Assembly: GCF_009649735.1 (NCBI RefSeq)
Contig: NZ_WJNH01000001.1
Span: forward strand, 310,001 to 374,000
DNA from: Salinibacillus xinjiangensis
GTDB lineage: Bacteria; Bacillota; Bacilli; Bacillales; Alkalibacillaceae
DNA: 64,000 bases
Direction of reading: 5' to 3'
Below the pieces are notes generated by a model. The model was given only the letters and a program-made list of their open reading frames with translations. It ran no database searches and was not told where the DNA came from. Positions 26,484 through 35,586 of the stretch are shown here, in pieces; within the stretch, counting starts at the first letter, position 1; the number at the start of each line of letters is the position of its first letter. Made by a program: the position numbers and the translations under genes.

Positions 26484-27542
26484 ATGGGGGTTCAAAAAAT
26501 AAAGTTCCAATCTACGAATACACCAAAATCATCAAGGCCAAATTTACTCACTCATTTCCAAAGACTTTACAAAGGGGTCATCCTCACCACTGTTTTAGCT
26601 TTAGTAGCTAGCCAGCTTGCCACTTTACCGTTTTTATCTATAGCAGGTGTGATGATTATATCTATTTTTGTCGGTGTTTCTTGGAAGAGTATTATGGGGG
26701 TTCCAACAGAAGCGAATGCTGGAGTGACCTTCAGTAGTAAAGTACTCTTAAAATTAGGGATTGTTCTGATGGGGCTAAATTTAAACATCGCTCAAATAGC
26801 AGAAGCAGGCCTTCCAGTCATTACAATTGACATCATTGTGATTGTCTTCACCCTAACTGTGTTCTTCCTTTTAGGTAGAATGCACAACGTAGATAAACAC
26901 TTAACTGCATTAATTGGCGTTGGTACTGCGGTTTGTGGAGCCTCCGCGATCGTAGCGGTTGCCCCGTTGATTAAAGCGAAGAAGGAGCATACGGCCTTAG
27001 CTGTTGCTTGTATAGCGGTTTTCGGAACGATAGGCGCCATCACTTATGTCATGGTATATCCAGCTTTAGACCTTGAGCCTTATACCTATGGAGTATTAGT
27101 GGGATCCACCTTACATGAGGTTGCCCATGTGGTTGCAGCTGGGGCTTCAGGAGGTAGTACAGGTGCCGAAGCTGCCATTATCACAAAGCTTGGAAGAGTT
27201 GCTCTATTAATTCCAGTTGCCATTATTTTAGGAATCATTTTTTCCTACATGGATAAAAAAGTAAATCAAGAGAAAAAGTCATTCAAACATTTACCCATTC
27301 CTTGGTTCTTATTTGGATTTCTACTTATGATTGTCGTTAATTCCTTACAAGTGATTCCTACTTCACTCGCAAACTCACTTGTCTCATTTAGTGGATTTTT
27401 ACTCGCTATGTCGATGGTCGGTCTTGGGCTAAACATTAATTTCGTTGATTTTAAAAAGACAGGATTCAAGCCCATTCTTGTCGGGTTATTGGGGTTTATA
27501 GCCCTAGCAATCCTCGGGCCATTCTTACTATATCTACTATAA
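26484..27542 (+). CDS. YeiH-family (UPF0324) putative sulfate exporter
   Basis: 352 residues, about ten membrane segments. Family marks: LLKLGIVLMGLNLNIAQI (about 90), GVGTAVCGASAIVAVAPLIKA (about 155, split by one residue), and GSTLHEVAHVVAAG (about 210), the most conserved YeiH block. The family is annotated as a putative sulfate exporter, but the substrate is experimentally weak. ATG at 26484 has CGGAGGTGG 6 bases upstream. A LysR regulator follows in the same direction, the classic YeiH-YeiE arrangement, so the pair probably responds to sulfur or sulfite status (inference). Confidence 0.85.
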   Translation: MGVQKIKFQSTNTPKSSRPNLLTHFQRLYKGVILTTVLALVASQLATLPFLSIAGVMIISIFVGVSWKSIMGVPTEANAGVTFSSKVLLKLGIVLMGLNLNIAQIAEAGLPVITIDIIVIVFTLTVFFLLGRMHNVDKHLTALIGVGTAVCGASAIVAVAPLIKAKKEHTALAVACIAVFGTIGAITYVMVYPALDLEPYTYGVLVGSTLHEVAHVVAAGASGGSTGAEAAIITKLGRVALLIPVAIILGIIFSYMDKKVNQEKKSFKHLPIPWFLFGFLLMIVVNSLQVIPTSLANSLVSFSGFLLAMSMVGLGLNINFVDFKKTGFKPILVGLLGFIALAILGPFLLYLL

Positions 27543-27560
27543 CTTCATCACCGCCTATTT

Positions 27561-27609
27561 CCTACACTCTCCTATGCTATACTAGAGAAAAAGATTAGGA
27601 GAGTGTAGG
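27561..27609 (+). promoter_or_regulatory. 14-bp inverted repeat hiding the lysR ribosome site
   Basis: CCTACACTCTCCTA (27561-27574) and TAGGAGAGTGTAGG (27596-27609) are perfect complements with 21 bases between. The right arm contains the AGGAGAG ribosome site of the LysR gene and the loop contains a TATACT -10-like box. It may end yeiH transcription, restrict translation of the regulator, or be its own operator. Confidence 0.65.
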
Positions 27610-27613
27610 TCAG

Positions 27614-28513
27614 GTGAATTTCGAACATTTAAAGGTCTTTTATACAGCTGCAAACAAAAAGAATTTCTCGGAAACCGCTAAAATACTCCATTTATCACAG
27701 CCCTCCGTTAGCTCTCAAATCAGACAGCTTGAAGAATCTCTTAATGTTTCTTTATTTAGACGTACAACTAAAAAAGTGAGCCTAACAGCTGAAGGGAAAT
27801 TGCTATACCAATATGCCGGAAAAATTTTAGAGCTGGTAAATCAAACTAAAAAAGAAATAGACCTTCTCTCTCAATCCGTTCATGGGGAGCTCATTATAGG
27901 AGCTAGCTTAACTACGGGAGAATACTTCTTGCCATACTTTCTTGGACAATATAAACAAGAATATCCTCATGTAGACCTTACCATGAAGATTTACAATTCC
28001 GAACAAATTATTGAAAAGCTCGAAAATGAGGAAATCAATGTAGGCTTTATTGAATCGATGATCTCGTACTCCCACCTTCACCAAGAAGCCATTATGGATG
28101 ATGAACTTGTCATGGTTGCGTCTAAGCAGTGGTTTGATTCTTCATTTGATGAAGAGGAGACAATCACACCTGAAGAGTTGTTCTCTCTTCCAATTATCAT
28201 GAGAGAACAAGGATCCGGAACAAGACAGGTAGTAGAGGAGAACCTACGCAGGAATGACCTAAACCCGAGTAAGCTAAATATAATTCTTGAGCTAGAAAGC
28301 ACGGAGTCCATCAAATCAGCCGTAGAATCGGGAATGGGCATTTCCATTATTTCTAAATCAGCCGTTCAAAAGGAAATGAAATTAGGGATTCTGAAAGCTC
28401 TGCGTATTAAGGGGATCCGTTTAAAACGTTACTTTTATGCCGTTTATAATGATCAAAACCTATCCCTGCCAAGTGAATCATTTGTATCATTTATAAAAGA
28501 GAATACAAAATAG
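27614..28513 (+). CDS. LysR-family transcriptional regulator
   Basis: 299 residues, standard length. N-terminal winged helix-turn-helix MNFEHLKVFYTAANKKNFSE and ILHLSQPSVSSQIRQLEESL (about 20-45), then a LysR substrate domain with periplasmic-binding-like halves (GELIIGASLTTGEYFLPYFL at about 95; VESGMGISIISKSAVQKE at about 240). Such regulators bind near their neighbours' promoters and respond to a small molecule. It lies 71 bp after the YeiH gene. GTG start at 27614. Closest functional analogues are YeiE/CysL-like proteins; the assignment is positional. Confidence 0.88.
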   Translation: MNFEHLKVFYTAANKKNFSETAKILHLSQPSVSSQIRQLEESLNVSLFRRTTKKVSLTAEGKLLYQYAGKILELVNQTKKEIDLLSQSVHGELIIGASLTTGEYFLPYFLGQYKQEYPHVDLTMKIYNSEQIIEKLENEEINVGFIESMISYSHLHQEAIMDDELVMVASKQWFDSSFDEEETITPEELFSLPIIMREQGSGTRQVVEENLRRNDLNPSKLNIILELESTESIKSAVESGMGISIISKSAVQKEMKLGILKALRIKGIRLKRYFYAVYNDQNLSLPSESFVSFIKENTK

Positions 28514-28556
28514 TTAAAGAGCTTCATTAAGTTCGAAAAATAGATAAAACACTTGA

Positions 28557-28587
28557 TAAAAGAGTAGGCCTTCCCCTACACTTTTTG
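28557..28587. terminator. Bidirectional terminator between lysR and DUF5667 gene
   Basis: AAAAGAGTAGG and CCTACACTTTT pair over 11 bp with one mismatch; T-runs exist on both strands. Confidence 0.75.
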
Positions 28588-30057
28588 TTATTCATCTTCA
28601 TCCTCAGTCTTATTTTCGTCTTCTTTACCTTCCTTTTTAGGTTTTCCCTTTTCTGGAGCCTTCCGTTTAGTTTCTTGACGTACTTCTACCTCCTCATCTA
28701 CGGTTTCTTCTTTGTCTTCTACTTTCGTACGTTCTTCTGTCTTCTCTGATTGATGTTCAGTTTTCTTACGCTCCTCTTTCATTTCTGACTTTTCCGCAGC
28801 TGCCTTTTTAGAGGCTGGTGCTGGAACCACTTCATCTCTAGCTGCAACATCTTCATCATCGTTTTCCTCTTTATCCTTATTCACATCATTTCTGTTTTTA
28901 TCTTTACCCCGCTCCTTACCTTTAGTCTTTGACTCCTTATTTTTTCCCGCTACCTCTTTCATGCCCTCTTCAAATTCTTCCTGGTCTTCGGCAATCTCCT
29001 CTTGCAATTCTTTTAAAGCTTCCTCATGGTTTTCAATATGATCGAGATTACCTTTGGCCTTTTTCTCTTGCATTTTGGCTCTAATGTCGTTCATCTTTTC
29101 AAACTTCTTGGACATGCGTTCAAAGGACTTTTCTATGTTTTTAGCAAGAGCTTCTTTTGCATTTGGATTATCTACTTTTTCCATGGCTGTGAGAAGGGCC
29201 ATGGTATTTGTAGTAAATCGATTTTCTAATGCTTTACGCACTTCATCTACTATTCCGGTTGTTCTATCGCCCTCCGCTGTTCCTGTTTCATCAGTAACTT
29301 GTTCGCTATAATCAAGGGCAAGTTCTTGATTTTCTAACGCCTTTTGTAAAGTTTCCGTCGCTCTTTCTGTATCCCCTTCCGCTATCAGGGCATTGGCTTC
29401 AGCTATACGTTCCGCTGCAAAATCAGCAAGTTTCTGTGCTTTTTTTACATCATCAAAGGTAAGAGCTAAAGAGATTTTCTCTGATAGCGTTTTGACAAAG
29501 TAAAAGAAATCACCAGGTAAAAGACCCGGCTCTTCAGTGGTAGGTTCTTCAACAGCTGATTCATCGGTTGGTGCGGTGGTCTCATTATTTTCAAGTGTAG
29601 CCTCCTCTTCCGTGGGAGTTGTTTCTTCAGTGGTTGTATCTGTTGTGGTTTCCTCTGTTGTATCAGGACTTGTGGTATCCGTCGTTTCAGGCGTATTTTC
29701 TTCTGTTGTGCCTTCTGGACTTGTGTTGTCCGTGGTAGTCTCTGTATCCGTTGTGGTTTCTGTTGTCGTCTCAGTTGGTGTTTCACCCTCTTCAGCAAAG
29801 GCTTGAGACATGCCTCCCCCAAGCATAATGCTTGTCACAACCACTCCACCCATCATCACTTTAATGGATCTGACTTTAAGATTAGAAAATTTATTTTTAA
29901 CGTATCCAATGGCTATTCTATTTAAATCCTTTTTAGTCCCTCTAGTTAGGGGATTGAATTCTTCGGCAAATTCCACTAATGTATCGTTTCCCTTTATGTA
30001 AAGAATGACATCAAAGAATTGTCCAGCCTCTTCCAGTTTAAAGTCTTGAATCATCAT
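28588..30057 (-). CDS. DUF5667-domain exported protein with Thr/Glu-rich and charged repeats
   Basis: 489 residues in four parts. Residues 1-65 are soluble and resemble N-terminal parts of Bacillus envelope proteins (VKNKFSNLKVRSIKVM), followed by a membrane/signal segment with MMGGVVVTSIMLGGGMSQAFA (about 67-88). Next is a low-complexity Thr/Glu stretch (90-175), then a DUF5667 helical domain (PGDFFYFVKTLSEKISLALT, about 187-290), then a highly charged Lys/Glu tail to the end. Such layout suggests a surface-exposed stalk or cell-wall-associated protein; function unknown. The long open frames on the opposite strand are shadows of the repetitive codons. Confidence 0.8.
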   Translation of the reverse strand: MMIQDFKLEEAGQFFDVILYIKGNDTLVEFAEEFNPLTRGTKKDLNRIAIGYVKNKFSNLKVRSIKVMMGGVVVTSIMLGGGMSQAFAEEGETPTETTTETTTDTETTTDNTSPEGTTEENTPETTDTTSPDTTEETTTDTTTEETTPTEEEATLENNETTAPTDESAVEEPTTEEPGLLPGDFFYFVKTLSEKISLALTFDDVKKAQKLADFAAERIAEANALIAEGDTERATETLQKALENQELALDYSEQVTDETGTAEGDRTTGIVDEVRKALENRFTTNTMALLTAMEKVDNPNAKEALAKNIEKSFERMSKKFEKMNDIRAKMQEKKAKGNLDHIENHEEALKELQEEIAEDQEEFEEGMKEVAGKNKESKTKGKERGKDKNRNDVNKDKEENDDEDVAARDEVVPAPASKKAAAEKSEMKEERKKTEHQSEKTEERTKVEDKEETVDEEVEVRQETKRKAPEKGKPKKEGKEDENKTEDEDE

Positions 30058-30149
30058 AACCAGCCCATTCCTTTCAAACGTTTAAGTTTTAGGTTACGCT
30101 AAACAAAAAGGTATTATTACACTTAGAGATACTGGGGGCTTTACATATA

Positions 30150-30188
30150 AAAAACTGCACCTAACCGCTAACATTTTAGGTACAGTTC
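30150..30188 (-). terminator. Terminator of the DMT transporter gene
   Basis: On the minus strand AACTGTACCTAA and TTAGGTGCAGTT pair over 12 bp with one mismatch, followed by TTTTTAT. Confidence 0.75.
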
Positions 30189-30243
30189 ATACATCTTAAT
30201 TTATTATTTGGACTGGTGAATTAGGTAAGGGAAAAGGAAATCC

Positions 30244-31203
30244 TTAAGATATTTTCTTACCTGCCTCAAATGATCTAACCGGTACTCGCTTCTTTCCTCG
30301 ATAATTCAACACAATAATTCCCGTCGCGACCATGGCAATAGCAACAAGAATCATTATATTCAAATCCTCACCAGGTATAAACCACGACGACAACATCGTC
30401 CCTGCCACTGGAACTATAAACTTATAAAGACTAATTTCTCCGGCATTATTGAATTTTAATAACGAATACCAAAGCCCGAATGCCACAGCCGATAACAGCG
30501 CCGAATAGACTAATAAGCCCCAGCCAAATGGTGTAAAGACAATCGCGCCAGGACTCATCACTGGCACGCCTACTAGTAGCATAATCGATGCACCTAGGCT
30601 AAGCTGCCAGCCTGTCACAGCAAATGGATGAATCCCAGTTGCCAGCTCCTTAGCCATAATTGTAGCAATAGCATTTGTAACACCGGCAAGAATCATATAT
30701 CCCTCACCATCCCACTGGAAGCTTAGCTGAAATTCTTGCCCCCAATTCGCCACTACTATACCTGAAAAACCAGCAATCAATCCGAACGCTTTTTTCCAAT
30801 TTAACCGATCATTTTTATAGTAATAGTGCGCTAGGATTACAGCAAAAAACGTCCCGGCTGAGGACAAAATAGCTCCCTGCATCCCAGAAACTTTTGCCAA
30901 ACCATTATAGAAGAAAAAATACTGCAGAGTGGTCTGGACAATACCAAGGATCACCAATACAACAAAATTCCTCCGGGTTACCAAAATCCTCTTAGGACTA
31001 GTGACTAACAAAAATCCTAGCACCAATAGCCCCGCAAGCAGAAACCGTATGCCAGCAAACACAATCTTAGCCATCACATCATCCGGAGCCATTTGCATCT
31101 CTTCATAACTCACTTTAAGTACAGGGAACGCACTCCCCCACAATATCGAACAAAATACCGCAATCCCAATCACGGACCATTTATTTTGAAATATCCCTTT
31201 CAT
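30244..31203 (-). CDS. DMT-superfamily (EamA) transporter
   Basis: 319 residues from ATG 31203 (TAGGAGATGAC upstream; an extra 10 residues are possible). Ten membrane segments in two EamA repeats; conserved blocks include SILWGSAFPVLKVSYEEM (about 20), SAGTFFAVILAHYYYKND (about 125) and, in the second repeat, YSALLSAVAFGLWYSLLK (about 235). The family exports metabolites such as amino acids or nucleosides; the substrate is not predictable. Single gene, divergent from the amidase. Confidence 0.82.
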   Translation of the reverse strand: MKGIFQNKWSVIGIAVFCSILWGSAFPVLKVSYEEMQMAPDDVMAKIVFAGIRFLLAGLLVLGFLLVTSPKRILVTRRNFVVLVILGIVQTTLQYFFFYNGLAKVSGMQGAILSSAGTFFAVILAHYYYKNDRLNWKKAFGLIAGFSGIVVANWGQEFQLSFQWDGEGYMILAGVTNAIATIMAKELATGIHPFAVTGWQLSLGASIMLLVGVPVMSPGAIVFTPFGWGLLVYSALLSAVAFGLWYSLLKFNNAGEISLYKFIVPVAGTMLSSWFIPGEDLNIMILVAIAMVATGIIVLNYRGKKRVPVRSFEAGKKIS

Positions 31204-31308
31204 GATGTCATCTCCTAAAGCCTTGTTAATCAAATAAATATATCGTAGGACATTGTGGGAGATTAAGCAAAGGATGTGATTGGAAGCGTTGCAAACAGGG
31301 GGGAGAAA

Positions 31309-31938
31309 ATGAAACTGGCCAGATATCTGTCCATCGGCTTAATTGCTTTGTCATTTTGTTTCACGGAACCAGCCATTGCTCAAAAATGGTTTAATGAATA
31401 TCCACTACCCACTGAAAATTCCCATCCAAGAACAGAAAAAATCACACATGTTGTACTGCACTTTACAAGTAATGTGACCAACAAACCCGACAACCCTTAT
31501 AACATCAAAGACATTCACATGATTTTCATAAAAAATGGAGTCTCCGCACATTACATGATAGACCGAAAAGGCAGGATCTACTCCCTCGTACCTGAAAAGC
31601 GAGTTGCTTACCATGCGGGAAAGGGAAATTTTCAAAATTTTCCTGAGTATAAAAATAAGCTAAACGAGTTTTCCATTGGGATTGAGTTGCTCGGTATGGG
31701 AACAAAGGAAGAAATGAAACGTTATATCTCAGAGGAAAAATATGATTCAATTGATTCCAAACACATTGGATATACAGAGGCTCAATACAAGTCGCTAAAA
31801 AAGCTCCTGAAGCAAATTTACGAGCAAAACCCTCAGGTCCATCAAAATCGAAATCACGTTATAGGTCACGATGAATATGCACCCAATCGACGGAGTGACC
31901 CGGGCTCACTATTTGATTGGTCAAAAATTGGATTGTAA
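31309..31938 (+). CDS. Secreted N-acetylmuramoyl-L-alanine amidase (Amidase_2)
   Basis: 209 residues from ATG 31309 (GGGGGGAG 4 bases upstream). A signal peptide (LARYLSIGLIALSFCFTEPAIAQ, cut after about 24) is followed by an Amidase_2 domain: VVLHFTSN with first zinc His (about 47), SAHYMIDRKGRIYSLVPE, AYHAGKGNF with a His, FSIGIELLG, and GHDEYAPNRRSDPGSLF with the C-terminal zinc His and acidic residue. The enzyme cleaves the amide between muramic acid and the stem peptide. No wall-binding domain is attached. Probably secreted wall-remodelling enzyme. Confidence 0.85.
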   Translation: MKLARYLSIGLIALSFCFTEPAIAQKWFNEYPLPTENSHPRTEKITHVVLHFTSNVTNKPDNPYNIKDIHMIFIKNGVSAHYMIDRKGRIYSLVPEKRVAYHAGKGNFQNFPEYKNKLNEFSIGIELLGMGTKEEMKRYISEEKYDSIDSKHIGYTEAQYKSLKKLLKQIYEQNPQVHQNRNHVIGHDEYAPNRRSDPGSLFDWSKIGL

Positions 31939-31940
31939 AT

Positions 31941-31974
31941 AGACCAGTTATACTCCCCACCTGTTAACTGGTCT
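31941..31974. terminator. Hairpin between convergent amidase and SGNH genes
   Basis: AGACCAGTTA and TAACTGGTCT form a 10-bp stem with a 14-base loop; weak T content after it. Confidence 0.6.
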
Positions 31975-32010
31975 TCGATTTATAACCAATCACACAATTT
32001 AAATCTACTA

Positions 32011-32772
32011 TTACCTCAAAACTTCATAACCAATTTCCGCCAACCTCTCTTGACCCAATTCCGTCGGGTGAATATCCCCTGGGATCAAGTTTGAATCCTC
32101 TCCAATCATCGCTTCATAAGCATCCACGACCACCACATTTTTTTCATCATCTATCTCACTGGTGATAATAGAATTAAATCCACCTGCAAAGTCATGCAAA
32201 AGCAAGCTTCCAATCATATGATTTTGAAAGTCACTAGATGGATACGGATTATAGATATTATAGAAAACAATTGGTGAATCGGATAAAGCTCGAATCTCTG
32301 AAATAATGGTTTCCATTCTATCCACCAAATCAGGTACATCCATAATATCCTGAACCTCTTCATAAACACTGTAATCTCCGTTAAAAACCAATTCCATTAC
32401 TTTTGCTTGAGTAGCCTCTTGTCTAAACCCTCGTAACAAATCATTACTCCCAATACTCAACGTAATATAGTCTGAATGTCGAATAGCCTGTCTGTATTTT
32501 TGATCACCTTGAATAGAGGCTAATAAGTCTTCTGTCGTCCATCCTGGTTCACCTAAATTTCGCACGCGTAGATTGGCTTTATCACCAATCAGGTAAGGAT
32601 AGGCATCTCTAGACGGGTGTTGATTGTTTTTCTCGAGATTATACCCATAAGGAATAGAGTCCCCAAGAGCTACGAGAGACTCCTTTCCTACTCCCTCTTT
32701 CGCTAACACATGAGTAGAAAATAGCGGTAAAGATACTAGCAAAACCATGATAACCGAAATTATTTTCTTCAT
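32011..32772 (-). CDS. Secreted SGNH/GDSL hydrolase
   Basis: 253 residues from the third of three ATGs at 32772, the one 7 bases from GGGGGAGG. Signal peptide MKKIISVIMVLLVSLPLFST..LA. The SGNH blocks are VALGDSIPYGYN (block I, catalytic Ser, about 33), GEPGWTTEDLL (block II Gly), SIGSNDLLRG (block III Asn, about 92) and GDIHPTELGQERLAEIG (block V with Asp and His, about 230). Members are lipases, esterases or acetylxylan/peptidoglycan esterases. Faces the amidase gene; substrate unknown. Confidence 0.87.
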   Translation of the reverse strand: MKKIISVIMVLLVSLPLFSTHVLAKEGVGKESLVALGDSIPYGYNLEKNNQHPSRDAYPYLIGDKANLRVRNLGEPGWTTEDLLASIQGDQKYRQAIRHSDYITLSIGSNDLLRGFRQEATQAKVMELVFNGDYSVYEEVQDIMDVPDLVDRMETIISEIRALSDSPIVFYNIYNPYPSSDFQNHMIGSLLLHDFAGGFNSIITSEIDDEKNVVVVDAYEAMIGEDSNLIPGDIHPTELGQERLAEIGYEVLR

Positions 32773-32954
32773 CATCATTCCTCCCCCTAAAATATGTAAC
32801 GTAAATAGTATATAGGAACTAGTTAAAATACTTTGTCGATGCTTGTAAGTGTATGAAAATTTTGTTAATTTATTAGCATTTAACTTTACATATTTATCCC
32901 GTAGAATCATAATTTTAATTGAAGGTAACAAATTCCATTTAGGAGGTTGTGTGT

Positions 32955-33512
32955 ATGTCAAAGAAAGTATTATTGATTACTGGTGATGCAGTGGAGGCGT
33001 TGGAGGTTTATTATCCATATTTTCGTTTGCTAGAGGCAGGGTATGAGGCTGTGATTGCTTCTCCTGAGAAAAAGGCTCTGAACACCGTGATTCATGACTT
33101 TATTGGCTGGGATACATACACCGAGAGACAAGGCTATCTACTAGAATCCCATGTGGCATTCAAAGATGTAGATCCTACAGAATATGACGGACTCGTGATT
33201 CCAGGCGGTCGTGCACCGGAGTACATTCGTCTAGATGAGAACGTGCCAAGTATTGTGAATCATTTCTTAGAAAGTAATAAACCTGTGGGTGCAATCTGCC
33301 ATGCTGTGCAAGTTTTATCTGCACTACAGGATAAAGGTTACTTTGAAGGTAAAACGATGACAGCATACACAGCTTGTAAGCCTGATGTTGAGAATTTAGG
33401 GGCGAATTATGCGAGTGAAACCTTGCATGTGGATGGTAAGCTTGTGTCGGGGCATGCTTGGCCAGATTTGCCTGGGTTTATGAGGGAGTTTATTAAGTTA
33501 ATAGAAGAATAG
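32955..33512 (+). CDS. DJ-1/PfpI-family protein
   Basis: About 185 residues from ATG 32955 (AGGAGG 8 bases upstream). Single DJ-1/PfpI domain: KKVLLITGDAVEALEVYYP, the acid EYDGLVIPGGRAPEYIR with E/G of the oxyanion area (about 75), and the nucleophile elbow GAICHAVQVL with Cys at about 113. Related proteins include YhbO/PfpI-type deglycases, stress proteins and hydrolases; the exact activity is open. Stand-alone gene with its own terminator. Confidence 0.85.
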   Translation: MSKKVLLITGDAVEALEVYYPYFRLLEAGYEAVIASPEKKALNTVIHDFIGWDTYTERQGYLLESHVAFKDVDPTEYDGLVIPGGRAPEYIRLDENVPSIVNHFLESNKPVGAICHAVQVLSALQDKGYFEGKTMTAYTACKPDVENLGANYASETLHVDGKLVSGHAWPDLPGFMREFIKLIEE

Positions 33513-33521
33513 AATAGTAGA

Positions 33522-33556
33522 AGAGTGATTGGCATAAATGCCAATCACTCTTTTAT
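33522..33556 (+). terminator. Terminator after DJ-1/PfpI gene
   Basis: AGAGTGATTGGCAT and ATGCCAATCACTCT, 14-bp perfect stem with a 2-base loop, then TTTTATTT. Confidence 0.9.
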
Positions 33557-33570
33557 TTACTATTTCAGTA

Positions 33571-33800
33571 TTGTCCGTTAATGGTCAAGGACGTTTTACA
33601 GAATATATTCTCTAACATTGTTCCTCACTAACTTAATGATGGACACTTCACTATGTTTTTCTATCAGTTTTGTCCGTCATCATCACCATCAAGGACATTT
33701 CACGACCTTTTCCCATCAAATTTGTCCTTCATCGACTTTATGAAGGACAATTCACTCGCAATTCTGCTCGTATAAGTCCGTCATCACAATGAATCACGAA
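33571..33800. repeat. 52-bp dyad array, cluster 1
   Basis: Five units start at 33571, 33618, 33670, 33722 and about 33774, that is spacings of 47, 52, 52 and 52. The best unit has TTTGTCCTTCAT...ATGAAGGACAATTCAC, an 11-bp hairpin with a 7-base loop. Units diverge outside the dyad. No open reading frame. Confidence 0.8.
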
Positions 33801-33885
33801 TCTATATAAATATACAAATTCAAGCAGGAAAATACGCAACCAATACAGTAACAATAGATATAAAACATTAGAAAGGAAGCGAGAC

Positions 33886-34884
33886 ATGCCAGAACCTTAT
33901 AAATGCCGTACTGAATCCCCTGAATTACTGGCTATGCGTAGCCTCAATAATCGAATGAATCTACCCCCGAAGGACAAACAACACTATTTTAATCTTAGGA
34001 AGGGTTATGAAGGAGAGGTGAAGTTTGACTCATATACAGAAAAGCTACAATGTGATTGCATCATTTTAAATGACCTGCTCCTTAGAGTGAATAGCACCAC
34101 CTTCCAGATTGATTCTCTCATCATCACTTTAGACAGAGTTTTCCTTTATGAAGTGAAAAATTTTAAAGGGGATTATTACTATGATTCTGACCTTTTATAT
34201 AAGAAACCTAAAATTGAGGTAATCAATCCCCTCCTCCAATTGCAGAGAAGCGAATCTCTATTACGACAGTTACTCCTCAGTCTTGGATTTAACCTTCCTA
34301 TTGATTCTTCAGTAGTCTTTATCAATCCTGAGTTCACCTTATATCAAGCACCGCTGAATGAACCATTTATTTTCTCAACTCAACTGAATCACTATTTTAA
34401 ACAACAAAATACAATATCAACTAAGATAGATTCAAAACATAAGATGCTAGCTGATCAATTGGTTTCTCTACACATGGCTGACTCCCCCTTTACACAGGTA
34501 GCTCCCTATGAGTATAACCGGTTAAGGAAAGGAATTAGTTGCCTTAATTGTGATTCATTCTCCCTTTCTATTGAAGGACAGAAATGTGTTTGCAAAGAGT
34601 GTGGATATGTAGAAGTGGTTGCAGCAGCCGTGATGAGATGTGTTCATGAATTTAACATGCTATTTCCAAAGCAAGAAATAACGACGAACATTATCCATGA
34701 TTGGTGCCAGGTTGTGAATTCTAAGAAGAGGATCAGAAGAATACTAGCATCCCATTTTAATAGGATTGGGGTTCATAGGTGGACTCTGGTGGTTCTCCAG
34801 GCATCCTTTTTGTCCTTGACTAGGCCAATGAGGGACAATTCACGTAGGAAATCACCTTGTTTTGTCGTACATAGGACACTTTGA
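33886..34884 (+). CDS. NERD-domain protein whose C-terminus runs into a dyad repeat
   Basis: 332 residues. Residues 36-150 form a NERD (nuclease-related) domain: GYEGEVKFDSYTEKL, TTFQIDSLIITLDRVFLYEVKNFKG (split here at about 75-100) with the D...E-x-K pattern of the endonuclease-like core, and a DLLYKKPK-type segment. A zinc-ribbon-like part CLNCDSF...CVCKECGYVE lies at about 214-245, possibly for DNA or metal binding. From about residue 305 the coding sequence is the 52-bp dyad repeat (34810 onward), so the last 28 residues were probably acquired by repeat insertion. NERD proteins are thought to have nuclease roles; not proven. Confidence 0.78.
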   Translation: MPEPYKCRTESPELLAMRSLNNRMNLPPKDKQHYFNLRKGYEGEVKFDSYTEKLQCDCIILNDLLLRVNSTTFQIDSLIITLDRVFLYEVKNFKGDYYYDSDLLYKKPKIEVINPLLQLQRSESLLRQLLLSLGFNLPIDSSVVFINPEFTLYQAPLNEPFIFSTQLNHYFKQQNTISTKIDSKHKMLADQLVSLHMADSPFTQVAPYEYNRLRKGISCLNCDSFSLSIEGQKCVCKECGYVEVVAAAVMRCVHEFNMLFPKQEITTNIIHDWCQVVNSKKRIRRILASHFNRIGVHRWTLVVLQASFLSLTRPMRDNSRRKSPCFVVHRTL

Positions 34885-34920
34885 TGCCTGCTAACCTTCG
34901 TATTGTCCTTCATTGATTTA
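34810..34920. repeat. 52-bp dyad array, cluster 2
   Basis: Units start at 34810, 34862 (52 apart) and 34903 (41 apart). The first unit, TTGTCCTTGAC...AATGAGGGACAATTCAC, lies inside the 3' end of the NERD gene. Confidence 0.75.
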
Positions 34921-34964
34921 TTAAAAAAGTATGCGAAATACCCATCCTTCGTTCCCCCTGTTAT

Positions 34965-35039
34965 CAATCAAAAGTTTGATTGAGCTTGGCTGAATACTGT
35001 TAACATTGAATTTAATGCCTTTCAAACAAACGTTTGTTT
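34965..35039. repeat. Paired palindrome element
   Basis: CAATCAAAAGTTTGATTG (34965-34982, central mismatch) and AAACAAACGTTTGTTT (35024-35039). The centres are about 58 bp apart, as in the pairs at 58631, 59409 and 60330. Confidence 0.7.
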
Positions 35040-35074
35040 AATCATGCTAGATGTTATATTCCCCAACGGAATGG

Positions 35075-35340
35075 CGTAATAATTTAGTGGAGTACTTGGA
35101 TAAGCGCCGTGTGGTGCAGGCACCCAGGAGTGATGAGTAACTTTTTTATGCTCTAGGGGGGCGTTTTGTCCCTGACGAGGCTAATCTCGGACTTTTTTGA
35201 CTCGAGTCATGCTAATTTTGTCCTTCACCCCACTCTTAACGGACAGTTCGTTGCGATTAATCTGCTGAATGTCCTTCAGCTATCCTATCATGGACAATTA
35301 GGGTCCTGCACCTCTCTATTTTGCCCTTTATTCACTTATG
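35075..35340. repeat. Composite repeat: REP-B-like head plus 52-bp dyad array, cluster 3
   Basis: A head with TGGTGCAGGCACCC (35112-35125) is followed by units starting at 35166, 35218, 35269 and 35321 (52, 51, 52 bp apart). The same block recurs at 35805-36075 with about 75 percent visual identity. Confidence 0.75.
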
Positions 35341-35586
35341 GCTGTTATACCCCCTATCATAAATAATACCGCTAACGTTTTACAGGTATTGGAAATAATC
35401 TAACCAATAGGCTCCCCTTATTTTTCCCTTTGGATAATTGAAGAATGATACTATTTTATCTCCAATATAAAATACCCCTTTTCTAAGCCTGATCGGGATG
35501 ATGTACTTGGAAAAACAAGATATCTCGTAATTCTAGTAAATAATTCACCTCCATTTGAATATATATTAATAAAGGAGGTAGAATAT

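Noticed and set aside
29537..29806. Val/Ser-rich open frame on the plus strand
   Set aside because: It is the reverse of the Thr/Glu-rich repeat codons of the DUF5667 gene.
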